This document shows positions 45,560 to 57,399 of a stretch of 64,000 nt of DNA, one piece after another. Below the pieces are notes generated by a model, which ran no database searches, was not told where the DNA came from, and saw only the letters and a list, made by a program, of their open reading frames with translations. A program made the position numbers and the translations under genes. Position 1 is the first letter of the stretch. Every line of letters begins with the position of its first letter. The DNA comes from Chiridota heheva. Taxonomy: Eukaryota; Echinodermata; Holothuroidea; Apodida; Chiridotidae. Location: positions 1 through 64,000 of the forward strand of contig JAIGNY010000195.1 in assembly GCA_020152595.1 (NCBI GenBank), read 5' to 3'.

Positions 45560-46500
45560 TTTTATTCATGTTCTCTCTTTTCAGTTACGATTCTTCCGTT
45601 ACTTGATTAATGTCTTAGTTGTTTACTAACAAATTTCAGCTGCTGTTTTGGCTCGTATGATTCGTTTATTTTGATAAGGAATTATTTTTGCCATTCAGGC
45701 ACTTTTTATTTTGTTTACTTTTACTAACAAAGCTTTGTTGTTATTTAGGCAATTGTTAGTTCGTTGTTTTACTAACAAAATTTTTCTGGATAGGCACTTT
45801 CTATTTTGTTTATTTTTTACTAACAAAATTCTGCTGCTGTTCTGGCAGTTTCTGGTTAGTAAACTTTACGGGTAGTTTGTTTCCCTCATGTTTAACTAAA
45901 CCGCGCCGTTCCTCTGGCAAACCTTTAAGTTTTCGCCATGACGTATTGGCTGTTGTTTACAGTTTGACTCTCTTCACTAACAGATTCTGTTAACATGCAT
46001 TTTCGGGTGACTTACCTATGTTCTGTCGACGTCTCGCCTCAGTTATTACTAACAGGTTGTTTCCTGTTCCTTTGTTATGACTAGCAGTGGTTTACTATTT
46101 TATGGTAGTTCCTATTCAGAGGTTTTTCATCCTTAAGAGGATAAGGAATCTAGTCCTTTGAGTAGGATAAAACTAGTTTGAGTATCAGGACTAGCCTTTA
46201 GAAAATTGGGCTTTGAACTGAGCTCTCTTCCTTCCGATCCTCGGTTGCATCTGATTGCATATTTAGAGCATGGAAGGTAAGGTATAACTAGAAGTCAATT
46301 GACCCCGCTAAGCTTAGCGGGGATATTTATGAGAGTTATACTTACCTTCCATGCGTCCCAGCTCGCCTCCCTTCTCGTTCAGGCCTTGGTGGAATGTTAA
46401 GTGAGGGTTAGTAGAGGTATTATGGAAGTCAGGGCTGGGTTGGTAACTATGTTTTAAAGGTCAGTTAGAATTGCGTTAGAATCAGGTCATTAGACCAGAT
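45560..46500 (+). repeat. Non-coding 3' region next to the recombinase, with TTTACTAACAAA repeats
   Basis: The phrase TTTACTAACAAA or close variants recurs at about 45625, 45718, 45766, 45815, 45972 and 46042, roughly every 50 bp at first. A strong hairpin follows at 46268. The stretch is probably the tail of the DIRS-like element, since it starts right after the recombinase and is absent elsewhere in the window. Confidence 0.55.
46268..46354. repeat. 87-bp hairpin with perfect 20-bp palindromic core
   Basis: The arms GCATGGAAGGTAAGGTATAACT and AGTTATACTTACCTTCCATGC are inverted copies with one bulge. Between them is the perfect palindrome CCCCGCTAAGCTTAGCGGGG (46303-46322). One arm and the core recur, slightly changed, at 46512-46564 (core CCCCGCTACGCTTAGCGGGG). 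Confidence 0.85.
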
Positions 46501-46569
46501 TGCATATTTAAAGCAAGGAAGGTAAGTATAAATGTCGTAAATATCCCCGCTACGCTTAGCGGGGTAAAT

Positions 46570-47650
46570 TTTAGCAACCGAATGTCTGTTTAATTTCATA
46601 TTTGGTATAAATATGATGTTCGCTGATATTTCCATGTTCATGATGTAAAATCGTTGAATTTCATTAATATGCATAGTGGGCGGGGCTTAATATGATTTTG
46701 CTGAAAAGAGCTTGTAAACATGGTTTCTCAAGAATGGTACACTGGATTCATGTTATAGTTGGTAGACAGATAGCCCATGGTCACTAGATGTGGCCTGTTG
46801 TGTTTGATGGTGATACCATGCATATTAATGAGGCAGGGCTTAATGTAAAAATCTTGAAATGTTTATATATTGATAACCGAATATCTGTTTTGTTTCATAT
46901 TAGGGATAATCATGATAGCTGGTGTGTCCATGTTCATGATTTTTAAAATGTTGAGTGGGTGGGGCTTAATATGATTTTGCTAAATATAGAGCTTAAACAT
47001 GGTATCATCAAGAACGGTCAACTGGATTTATGTCATATTTGGTACACATATCCCATGGTCTGTAGTTATGCCCAATTGTTTTTGGTGGTGATGATTAGTA
47101 AGTGGGCGGGGCTTATAGTGAAATTTTGCAAAAGTGATAAATGAGCAAGTCTATGTCCATTTTGTGTCATATTGGGCATGATAATTTTAAAGATTATTTT
47201 GTACATGCTTATGTTATCTGCAGATGTCATTCATATGCATGGTGGGTGTGGCTTAATGTGAATGTCCTAAATGTAAAGTAACTTGACATACTGGATCTCA
47301 TGAACGATATATCAGATTTAGGCTATATCAGGGGTCATGGTCTGTACATATGTTTTTATGTTGTGGTAGTGATGTCGTAGGCGATGAGTAGGCGGGGCTT
47401 ACTGACAAATTCTGGAAATAGAATAAACAAGCAACTGTTTTTGCATCATACTTGCTATGATAATGTTATTAGTTATTGTGCAAATGCTAATGTTGTCAAC
47501 ATTTTTTGTTATTGATCTGCATGGTGGGTGTGGCTTATGAATAAATATCATGGAACAAATATTTTGTGATAGGCCTATGCAATGACATGACAGTTAATAC
47601 AAATTTTGCAAATCAATCAGCTCATGAAGAAAACCTTTTGGTTGTGGTTA
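46570..47650. mobile_element. Modular GC-box element, copy C (left-truncated)
   Basis: It starts inside a module (GCAACCGAATGTCTGTTTAATTTCATATTTGG). Modules recur at about 46718, 46992 and 47290 with GTGGGCGGGGCTTA and related motifs. It ends with the same GGTGGGTGTGGCTTATGAAT, AAATATCATGGAAC and CAAATCAATCAGCTCATGAAG block as copies A and B. The start block with GATAGCATCAGGAAC is missing. Confidence 0.7.
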
Positions 47651-47794
47651 TTTCGCTCATCACACTTTTCGGACCTTTTGCAATTCAGTTTTGCCCAAAG
47701 TTAATATTTTATAGGTTTGGGGGGAAAGGGTCGTGGAGGTGACATTTCTCCCTCTTCTGTATGGTTATGCCTTGAAGAAATATAGAAGGTTATT

Positions 47795-47930
47795 ATTCCT
47801 TCGCCAACGAACAAAGTTGGCAAAGAGAGGATATACCATCTTTATCATCCGTTTGTTCGTCTGTTTGTTCGTCCGTCCGTTTGTTCATCCGTCCGTCTGT
47901 CCGTCCGTCCACATGTATTGACCCTTTGGC
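47795..47930. repeat. Hairpin plus CCGTCCGT-rich repeat
   Basis: CTTCGCCAACGAACAAAGTTGGCAAAG forms a short stem (CGCCAAC/GTTGGC). It is followed by irregular GTCCGTCCGT and TTTGTTCGTC runs and CACATGTATTGACC. The 5' end of the 1029-3322 insertion has the same layout: a palindrome, a short spacer, then GTCCGGCCGGCCGTCCTGCCGTCCAC. Confidence 0.6.
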
Positions 47931-48299
47931 TTCATGCATTGTCCAGCTAATATGGAACACAAGATTGCTGCCCTAGGAAATGAATTTCCAACTATTTTCA
48001 TGAAAATAAAATTTAAATAATGGGAGAACAATGCATTCCTTTAATAGCAGCAATTAATAGCGGCAATTTGTTCTGGGATGAAAAAAAGTTGAATAATAGA
48101 TGTGATTGAATAGAATTTATAATGAAGTGTCTTGCGAATGAATAGAAGAAAAAAACAAAGTTGAATAAGTGATTTGATGACTGATTGAATTTATATAAAG
48201 CGTCATGCGAATGAATAGCAAAAACACAAAAGGTCTTTGCTTGAGTAGAGTGGACAAATAATAGACTTATGATAATCTGCAAATTGATCTGTACTGAAT

Positions 48300-50920
48300 T
48301 TTCATTCTGATTTGGTTGATAGATCAGGGAGGTTATAGTAAAGGTTGGTTAAGAGTATATTTGGTAGATGAGTGGATGGCCAAAGGTGGCTTTGGGTAGT
48401 AGGTGAATGGATGATGGTAGGTGAATGGGGGACACTAGTTGACTGGGGGATGGTAGGTTTATGGGGCATGTTGGGGAATAGAGGTTGGTAGGTGAATGGA
48501 GGATGGTAGATGAACGGGGGATGGCAGGTGAAGGGGGATGGTGCATGTTGAGTTGATATAAGTGAGGGGATGGGAGTTAAGAGGAAAGAATGTTGGGTGG
48601 AATTAGGATGAAGGTGGGATGGCATGGGGGACAGGATGGGATGAAATGTGGGACATGGTGGGAAGGCATGTGGGACAGAGTGGCATGCAGGACAAGGTAC
48701 CATGGAATGTGGAACAGGATGTCATGGTATTTAGGACAGGGTGGGAGAGCATGTGGGACAGGGTGTCGTGACATGTGAACAAGGTAGTGTCATGGCATTT
48801 ATGACAGGCTGGGATCCCATTTAGGACAAGGTGAGACGGTATGATTGACAGGGTGGGTCAGCATGCTAGACAGGGTGGGATGGCATGTTGGATAGGGTGC
48901 CGTGGGATGGCATGTAGTGGATTTCAGGTGGGATGGCATGTTGGATATGGTGGCGTGGCATGTGGGACAGGGTGGGATGGCATGTGGGACAGGGTGGGAT
49001 GGCATGTGGGGCAGGGTGGGATGGCATGTGGGGCAGGGTGGGATGGCATGTGGGACAGGGTGGGATGGCATGTGGGACAGGGTGGGATGGCATGTGAGAC
49101 AGGGTGGGATGGCATGTGAGACAGGGTGGGATGGCATGTGGGACAGGGTGGGATAGGATGCTAGACATGGTGGGACAGTATGTTAGATAGGGTGGCTTGC
49201 TATGGGGATGAAGCTAATGAGTGTTTTGGGGATGGTAGGTGAGACAGGGTTGCATGGCTTGTTGGATGGCATGTGCAGGACAGAAGGTATAACTTATGGG
49301 ATTTAGATAGCATGGAGGGAGGGGTGTCACATGTGTTTCTAGTAAGGTTTTTTATTTTGATTTGGTTGATGGATCAGCCCTATCTGGTTTATAAGGGAAA
49401 CAAAATTTAGCATGTTTTTATGTCAGATTTGAGTTATTGGGAGTGATCTGTGCTGCAATGGAGTAAGTGAAGGTTATAGTGAAGGTTATATTGAAGGTTT
49501 TAGTTGGTTAATGATATATTTGGTAAATAAGTGGATGGCAAAAGGTGAATTGGGGTAGTAGGTGAAATGGGAATGGAAGGTGAACGTACGATGGAATATT
49601 AATGGAGGATGGCAGGTGAAGGGGGGTGGTAGGTGAATGGGGCATGTTGGGTTGATAGAAGTGAGAGGATGGGAGGAAAGAATGTCGGGTGGAAGATGGC
49701 ATAATGGTTGGTAGATGTAGAAATTGGGATAAAGGTGGGATGGCATGAAGGGCAGGATGGGATGAAATATGGGAGAGGGTGAGATGGCATGTGGGACAGG
49801 GTAGCATGTGGGACAGGGTGGCATGTGGGACAGGTTGGCATGTGAAACTGGGTGCAAAGGAATGTGGGACAGGATGTCATCGCATTTAGGACAGGGTGGG
49901 AAGTCATGTGGGACAGGGTAGCATGTGTGACAGGGCAGCATGTGGGAGAGGGTGGCATGTGGGACAGGCTGGCATGTGGAACTGGGTGCGAAGGAGTGTG
50001 GGACAGGATGTCATGGCAATTATGGCAGGATAGGATGGCACGTGGAGTGAGGTGGGATGGCATGGGGACAGTGGGATGACATGTGGCACAGGGTGACATG
50101 TCATGTGGGAAAGGATGGCATGTTATGGAAGTCATCTGGATTTCAGGTGGGATGGCATGAGGGGCAGGGTGAGATAGTGGGACAGGGTGGTATGGCTCGT
50201 GGTTCAGGTAGGGATGACATGTGGGACAGGGTGGCATGATATATGGGACTAGGTGGCAAGTCATATGGTGGGCTATTATCTTAATTGCAAGTGTGATAAC
50301 ATATGGGTCATGTGGTGGAATGTTATCTGGATTTTCATGTATTATTTTCTGTAGGCAGCAAAGTGGCATGGTATGGAATGTGGGACAGGGTGGCATGTAG
50401 GACAGGGTAGCATGTGGGACAGGGTTGCATGTGGGACAGGGTGGCATGTGGGACAGGGTAGCATGTGGAACAGGGTGGTATGTCGGACAGGTTGGCATGT
50501 GGAACTGGGTGTTAAGGAATGTGGGACAGGATGTCATGGCATTTTATGACAGGCTAGGATGGCATGTGGAATGAGGTGGGATGGCATGGGGAGGTGGTAT
50601 AGCATGTGGGATAGCTTATAATGGCCTGTGAGACAGGGTGGGATGACATGTGGAACAGGGTGGGATGGGGTACAGCACGTGGGATCAGTAGTCATGGCAT
50701 GTGGGACTGGGGGGCATGGTATATGGGACAGGGTGGCATGGTATATGGGACAGGGTGACAAGTCATATGGTGGGATGCCATCTTGATTGCAGGTGTGATG
50801 ACATGGGTCATGTGGTGGAATGGCATCTGGATTTTCATGTATGATTTTCATGTATGAAGTGGCATGGTATGGCATATGGAACAGAGGGTGGGATGGCAGG
50901 TGTGACACGCTGGAAAGCAT
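48300..50920. repeat. 22-bp satellite with higher-order structure
   Basis: The core unit is GGATGGCATGTGGGACAGGGTG, best ordered at 48950-49155. A non-satellite block of about 300 bp (starting GATTTGGTTGAT-GATCAG, with GGTTGGTTAAG/ATATATTTGGTA) occurs at 48308-48600 and again at 49356-49690, each followed by satellite. Further right, a composite of about 500 bp repeats: the GGGTG-AAGGA-TGTGGGACAGGATGTCAT phrase at about 49854, 49984 and 50507, and AAGTCATATGGTGGG plus TCTGGATTTTCATGTAT at about 50260 and 50760. ORFs here (for example a 312-codon minus frame) are repeat artefacts. Confidence 0.85.
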
Positions 50921-50929
50921 CTTATTAAC

Positions 50930-52127
50930 AGCGAGGGGATTTGTATCATTTGCAATGTCTGGTTAGATACAAAAATGGGTACGTAAAAGTTATGTAAACT
51001 TTTTTGAAAATATAGGAAAACCAAAGTTTCAATATGTTTCAGAGAAAATAGTTACATTTAATCGTCATGGGTAGATTGACACTTATACCGGTATACAAAT
51101 CCACCACTCCCAAGTGGAGTAATTGATATTATAGACTGCTATAGTCAGCGAGTTAAAAGAACAATTTAAAGGTTTATTATGGGGAAATTAAAGTTGCTGG
51201 TGCCTAAGCATAGTGGCGCACTGGTCTAGGACCGGTGGACCATACGGCCAGTAAGCCCCTGCAGCTTGTTAAATATATTTTCAGTTGTATGGAAAACCGA
51301 TTTTTGGTTCAAAATTATTTTAAAGGGAGACATAACCAAATACAATTATGAGATTAAACAGATGATGTTTGAAGTCCTAAGTAACAACGGGGTGTACGAG
51401 AACTATAAACTAATTCATATGACTGTTGTTCATATGTTGGTGTATTTATTAGAATATATGGGTCAATTTTCTAGGATAGTAAAATGCAACAGATTTTGTT
51501 TATGTGAAGGATTCTATACTATGTGAAGGTGTGGATATTTTTTAAAGTAACATGATGGTTTCAGATAGTTTCTAGTATTTTTTCAATCTAAATATTTCCT
51601 ATGTTATGTTTTGTGTCTATTTGGCAAACAGATATGGTTTTCTCATGAAAAATTTAGTTTAAATTCAATATAAGAACATTTATTTTACCCTCAATATTCA
51701 TGAAATAATTCACAATACACATTCTTTTCATTAACGAAAAGGAGGATGTAGCTTAAGGTGAAATCACAGAAAGGTAGTAAAAGTGAGTTAACTCTTTTTA
51801 TGAAGATAAATCAAATAACAACTTGAACTTATAATTAAAAAATATAGCAAAGAAAAGAATAAGATAGAGAGTGAGGTAGAAAAGACAACTTAAACACTCT
51901 ATTAACACAAGACAATAACAGGCAGTAAAATAAAGACTGCATAATACTTAAAGGGGTTTGTAGACCTTGTGGTTTGAATGGAAGCCAAAAAAATAGTTAT
52001 TCTGCTTGAATGTGTATGCAATCAGAATTTCTACAAGATTAAGAAATGGTACAAAATGAAAGAGTTGGTGTTGGTTTTTTAAAGAAAAGCAAGATGAATG
52101 ATTTTTCTTCTTCTTTTCTTCTTCTAG
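50930..52127 (+). other. End of intron 9, no feature recognised
   Basis: AT-rich sequence with a small GGTACG/CCGGTATAC patch, ending in the long TTCTTCTTTTCTTCTTCTAG acceptor of exon 10. The ORF at 51266-51526 has no recognisable features. Confidence 0.5.
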
Positions 52128-54026
52128 ACTGTCAAATCAACAAGTAAGAATCAGAGCAATGGATCGCTCGGCGGTTCTGGATTGGACTCCTTTGGTGGGA
52201 GCGGTGATCACGGTAGGAAACTGAGCAAACAAGCAACTCAAAATGCGGGGCCTATGAACCCTCCAAGATCTCAGCGACAAATGGCACAACCTGTAATGGC
52301 CCCACAACCTCAAGTAAGCCCACGAACCCAAGATGCCAGACAAATGACCCAACAACAACTAAATCAGAGACAGGCAAGTGGTGCTTCGCCATTTCAAGGT
52401 GGGATACAGCAGCAGAGGGGTGCTTCAGGTCAGGTTCACATCGGTGGTTATCCGCAACAGAACCACTTGCAGCAGAATGGGGGAATTCAGGGAGGAGGTG
52501 CAGCTGGGTATATGGCACCACAATCTGGACAGCTACAAATGCCAAATTTAAAGGAAATTAAAGTTCAAGGTCCTACAGTTGTAAACAAGCAAAATGTGAT
52601 TCCCCTCAAAGAAATGGAAAGGAGAGTTTCACTTTGTCTCGGTTTTGGTTGAATTCTTACGAGTTCAGATTAGGGTGTAACCTGTGTTTTTCTCAAAATT
52701 TAGGAGTATTTGGTATTCGTGCATTCCGATATGACAGCAGGCTTACCCATCAATGCGTTGGTAGCTATTTGTTGTGTCGGTTACGCAGTGCAGAGAACTC
52801 ACATATGGCAGCTCAGGGTATTGCGGAGGTCTGGGGTAGAATCCGTCCAAGGACGAACCCAAATCATCAAGGTGTGTACCGTCTGTGTCGAAATTTCATG
52901 GGTAGTATTTACTGTCAGACTGATATTAACATGTGTCACTTTGCACACAGCCAGGAGGAGTTAATGATATGGTCCGCTGACAGAGAGGGCAAATTCCAAG
53001 CTGTGGAGATTTTAAACTTTTTAAGAAGTAAGATGTTGGATGAGCAAGAGAAGATGAAGAAGCAAGTGAAGAGACAGAGGGGGAAGGAACACGAGCAACA
53101 AGAGGCGGCTATGAGAAAGGCAAGAGAACAACAACAACAGCAAGCTGTTCGTCATGGTAACGAGGTAGCCATTCAGCAGAGACTACATCATTCTGCTCCA
53201 AGGGCAAGTCTGGATGTAGGAGACCATAACTCTGTCGTTAAATCCCTTGTGGATAAGATTCAGAGGACACTTCTTGTTCCTTTGCGAAGCTTGTTTTGAT
53301 GGTGCACCTCAGCGAATCAGCTACCAGAGTAGCAAAAATCCACAGGTTTGTTTGAACAGTGCTGGGAATCACTTGTGGAAGAAGAACAAGGTTCTGGCAC
53401 ATGTCCCTGAAGCAGGAGGATTTCAGAAGGTTAGGCCTCGCCCTAATGGCATCCCTGCTAAGGCAGTGATTTGTTGGCATCTGGTAAGGCAAGGTGGGTG
53501 TTATAAGAGGAATTCCTGTCAATTTGCCCACAATGCATCTGAGACTAACATATGGGAGTTTGAAGTCGGCCATTCGAGCATTTCACGAGAGCAGATTGTA
53601 AAGTACTGCGATAGTCTCCGTAAACTTGCATCAAAGCCAAGTACCACCATAGATAAAACTGCCACCACTGAAGCCAAACAAGAAGGGGCCCCTACAATAC
53701 CACCATTCCAGTTTCTGTTGAAGGTAGTTTGTGGGTTTTGTTACACCCGCAGTGGTAGCACCGTACACAGTGAACAAAACCCACAAAATCCAAAGATGTG
53801 CAAGGAAAGAAGCCACCCCTGGCAAAATGTGGTCTACCTGCTGTATCGAAAAGCAAAGAGCTGGATCCGAGTATTTGCCAGGCATGAGAAACTCCGACCA
53901 GAGATTCATCACAACTTTGCAGGAGACTAGAAAAGTGTGACTACCGTGGCATGTTTGGCAGTAACTGCATGTTCCCGCACTACCAGGAAGAGCTGGACCT
54001 GTGGAAATACCAGGCCAGGCATTCAT
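52128..54026 (+). CDS. Exon 10: Gln-rich linker and three ZC3H7-type CCCH zinc modules
   Basis: A 1.9-kb exon starting after a long pyrimidine tract (CTTCTAG) and ending at GTAAGT (54027). First comes a Gly/Gln/Asn-rich linker (52128-52640). Then a Cys module (GCNLCFSQN) leads to WGRIRPRTNPNHQGVY and finger 1, CX8CX6CX3H with CHFAHSQEELMIW (about 52880-52980). Next is LFLCEACFDGAPQR and finger 2, CX8CX5CX3H with CQFAHNASE (about 53470-53560). A third Cys module (VVCGFCYTRSG, ending MCKERSHPW) precedes finger 3 with CMFPHYQEELDLW (about 53920-54010). This repeated order of Cys module, then W-IRPRP-like segment, then CCCH finger, is the signature of ZC3H7A/B. The open frame changes near 52640, 53250 and 53890, each needing a small indel. 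Confidence 0.7.
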
Positions 54027-54684
54027 GTAAGTGTTTTTTTCCGATTATACTATTTTGAGCCCTCACATCCTGCATCATACCTGAATTAAATTATATTCCC
54101 CGTATAATATTCTTGGGGTTTAAAACACAATATTTTATTTTTAATACTATATTTAAAATGTCATGCAGGCAATGTAATTTCATGGGGGTGGATGCTAAGT
54201 TTTATAGCTGATAGTGCCACTAGATTTCCAAAGAACTTAAAAGCAGTTAAAACTTAGTTCCATGCTTATTATGTAAGAAAAGATATTCAATGAAATAGAG
54301 AAAGGCTTTTGAGAAATGTGAGGCTGATGTCACTCCTAGTCTGATTTCAGTCACTCCGGCATATGAAGAGCACTTATATATCTACCACTCTTCAAACTAA
54401 GAATTAAAATTTGAGGGGAATCATTGGTTTAATCAATTGATCAATGCTGAGGTTTACATCTCATGTGTAAAGCAATGGCAAATTCTCTCCATTTAAATAC
54501 ATTTATGGGAATTTTAATTAAAGAGGGGAAACAAAGTTATTCCCTCACTAATGTTAACACTGATATCTGTATACTTATTATGCTTGACCTGTCAACTTTA
54601 AGTTGACATCCTGTATGTCACTTAGCTTTTAAAATGTGGCGTAGTTTTTTTTTTTCAATTATTGAAGGTTTTTGTCTTCATCAG

Positions 54685-54980
54685 GTTATACCATTGATGA
54701 TGTGATTGCAGTTCAGCAAAGGAACTGGTACAGGAAATGCAACGACAGCCAATCACGTGCCTGCAAAGTCACCCAACAAATCCTCACAAACATCAACTTC
54801 CTCCAAAAGCTTGTTTTTCTGCAGCTACTGCCAGGCATCGTTCAATGAAATCTGGCACTTTGAACAACATCTGAAAACACGAGAACACATTCAGAGAGTG
54901 ACCTCGGACAAAGAACGCAATTGGGAATATCGGGAGCCACCACTCAATGTTGTCAACAATGAATACCAGAGATGCAGCTG
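54685..54980 (+). CDS. Exon 11: C2H2/U1-like zinc finger
   Basis: With the acceptor at 54684, exon 10's phase gives SCYTIDDVIAVQQRNWYRK, a helix like those that follow each ZC3H7 finger. A one-base shift then leads to NHVPAKSPNKSSQ and LFFCSYCQASF. The finger, CX2CX12HX5H (about 54814-54880), is followed by a KERNWEYREPP segment, as in ZC3H7. An alternative acceptor at 54711 would avoid the frame break but would not match the phase of exon 10. The exon ends in phase 2 at GTAGGT. Confidence 0.65.
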
Positions 54981-55509
54981 GTAGGTTGTGTTATTTTGCA
55001 GTGTTGGGATCCAAGAGTTGAGTTGGGGTGAAGGTTGACTGATCTCCATCCCCTCCCCTAAGAGCAATGTAATGGTAATTTATATTCATTCATATTACAG
55101 CCTGGTTTTCTCACAGACCAAGTTATTCTTTTTTATTCCTGAGTAAACTAAAAGGAATATTTTATTGAATTTTCATTTTCAAATATATGATAGACAACTA
55201 TTAAAGAAACACTTTGTTGTAAACATGATGTTGATATCTTATTCTGTTGTGGAGTTATTGCATTTAAAGATTTCATCAGTGTGACCTCACAGTGTACAAT
55301 GTGATGTCATAAAGGCAAATCCATGACAATTCTTTATATTTCTATGAAACAAAACAGAATCTTTTACTTTACATAGTGAGTACAATGTTTATGAGTAGAT
55401 GGGCAAAGTACTTTGCTATAAAGTGTATACTATACCCCATCTCAATAATAAGCCAAAACATGCTTCCAGTAAATTAGAGAGAGGCAATCAATTTTCAAAA
55501 TATTTTCTC

Positions 55510-55955
55510 CCGTATCGACAACGTCCACATTACCCACCTTAGAATAGGTAACACCCACCTCACTCACTCCAACCTCCTTACTGGCTTCCCCCACCCCTTT
55601 GCAACAATTGCCATTGGCCCCTCACAGTCTACCACTTCCGCCTTGCCCTCACAATGCCATAGCCAAGGTCTTCCAGAAAAACCCTCCGGATAAAGTTATA
55701 TCCTTCCTTCATCATGCGTCCCTCTACAACCATAAATAGTCGTTCTCTCCCACCCCCTCTACCTCCTTCAGCCCCTTTTTGCACCCCTGCACTTCCTCTC
55801 TCAATCCAACCTTCCTGGCTCTTAGTCCCTTATACTTCTTTCAGACTTCTCCTATTTTCTTTGCTCCCTACCTCTAAAATGATCTCACCTCTCAGGCACA
55901 ATTTGACCTCTTGCTGCCATGGTGCTGTTAAGCCCTCATCAAACAAATAAATAAA
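55510..55955 (+). mobile_element. 5'-truncated LINE 3' end (RNase H-bearing LINE family)
   Basis: It starts at CGTATCGACAACGTCCACAT and runs through CTCACTCACTCCAACCTCC to CTCAGGCACAATTTGACC and CCCTCATCAAACAAATAAAT. It is in the sense orientation in intron 11. Confidence 0.85.
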
Positions 55956-56699
55956 GAAATTCACAAACATTATCTGTGGATCTGCCTTTATGACATTACA
56001 CTGTACACTGTGAGGTCACTTTTCAACACACTAGCTCATTCTTTGAAATGCAACAACTCCTCAATGGAAAAAGCTATCAACATGATTTTTACACAAATTT
56101 GTTTCTTTAACAGTCCTTTGTCATATGTATGGAAATGAAAATTAACAAAATATTTCTGCAAGGCTTTCAATGCAGTTTTCTATTTTGTGAGCTAATTTTT
56201 TCTCCCAAACATTCCTAAGGAATTGTTTTCTTCTTCTTCTGAAAGACTTTTTTGTTGTTGCCAACTCCCCTTACACCCTCCAAGGCCTACCCCTGATCTG
56301 AAATGTTGCCCAAAGATGAAATGATCAACTCTGTGCATTTTGTACCTTTAAGTATGTTTCTTATAGGTGCAAGGGTAGGGACATAGGAAGGGTGACCACT
56401 CAGAGGGCAAAAGCCTTTAAAAGTTTCTGCTTAGAAGCAGGAAAATTGCACTTTAAATAAGCTTTCATTAAAACTTGCTGCTGATGAGAATATCTCTGAG
56501 AAATTTTCTTCATTTTTGAAAGTTTCAATTTTCAGCAATTTTTTTTACGAATTTTTTACCTTCTTTTTTTGGGAAATGTTTACCTAATATCATTTTCACA
56601 GATAGGAAATGTTTTTAATATCAATAATCTCATAGTCAAACTAGTTATGCAGATAGTAGCTCAACTTTAGTTCAACTTGATTTTTTATTTTCACTGATC

Positions 56700-57300
56700 A
56701 ACTACCCTAGGGCACCATGGCTCGACGCTACTGAGTTGAGTGGGGGAACATGTATTGATCCGTCTAGTGTAAGTTAAATTTAAAACAAGAGACTAAGTTG
56801 TATCTTAATGACGTAACTTAGAATAAGTCACTTAGAGTACTAGTGCGCTAAGGCTCTACGCTACTGAGTCATTGGGTCACGGATAGTAATAAGTTACTTC
56901 TTATAACACAGCTGTGGGCCACGGTTTCGCGTAGGGACCGTTAGGACCACAAAGTACGGCGTCTTAAGAAAGTTACAAGTAAGTTCACAGCTCACTGTAG
57001 AGCCGTAAGATTACTTTTGTGGGTCCATACAACTCTGGTGCACGGCTCCATACGGGTCCATCAACTCCATTAAGCAGGTTCACGGCTCCATACGGGTCTG
57101 TGACAAGGCTTTACGGGTCCATTGAATGGCCCTGTATGGGTCCATATGGCTCCATACCTAAGCTTTGTGGGTCCATATTGCTCTGGTGTACGGGTCCATA
57201 TGGCTCCTAAGCTAAGCTTTACGGGTCCATGTGTCTTCAATGAACTGGTCCATATGGCTCCATAGGATTTAAATGGGGTAATGTACAGCGTACGGTAAGC
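56700..57300. repeat. Degenerate repeats of TACGGGTCCAT / GGCTCCATA
   Basis: Between 57019 and 57265 the phrases ACGGGTCCAT and ATGGCTCCAT alternate irregularly. Upstream, CTACGCTACTGAGT appears twice (about 56724 and about 56855). The origin is unknown. Confidence 0.55.
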
Positions 57301-57399
57301 CTGGAAGTGTACCCACTAGCTGTACAGCTATATGGTAAACTGATAATAAATCAAACTCCATAGGAAGTGTAGCTTTAGGGCAGCTAATTTCTTCTCACA

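Noticed and set aside
49599..50537. 312-residue minus ORF rich in CPTCHP
   Set aside because: A translation of the 22-bp satellite; no non-repeat protein sequence.
52182..54026. Intronless retrocopy of a zinc-finger gene
   Set aside because: Acceptor and donor sites at both ends and phase-compatible neighbouring exons fit a large internal exon better; the frame breaks alone do not prove a retrocopy.
54706..54984. Start of a separate gene at the C2H2 finger
   Set aside because: The ORF has no suitable ATG. The acceptor, phase and ZC3H7-like order make it an internal exon.
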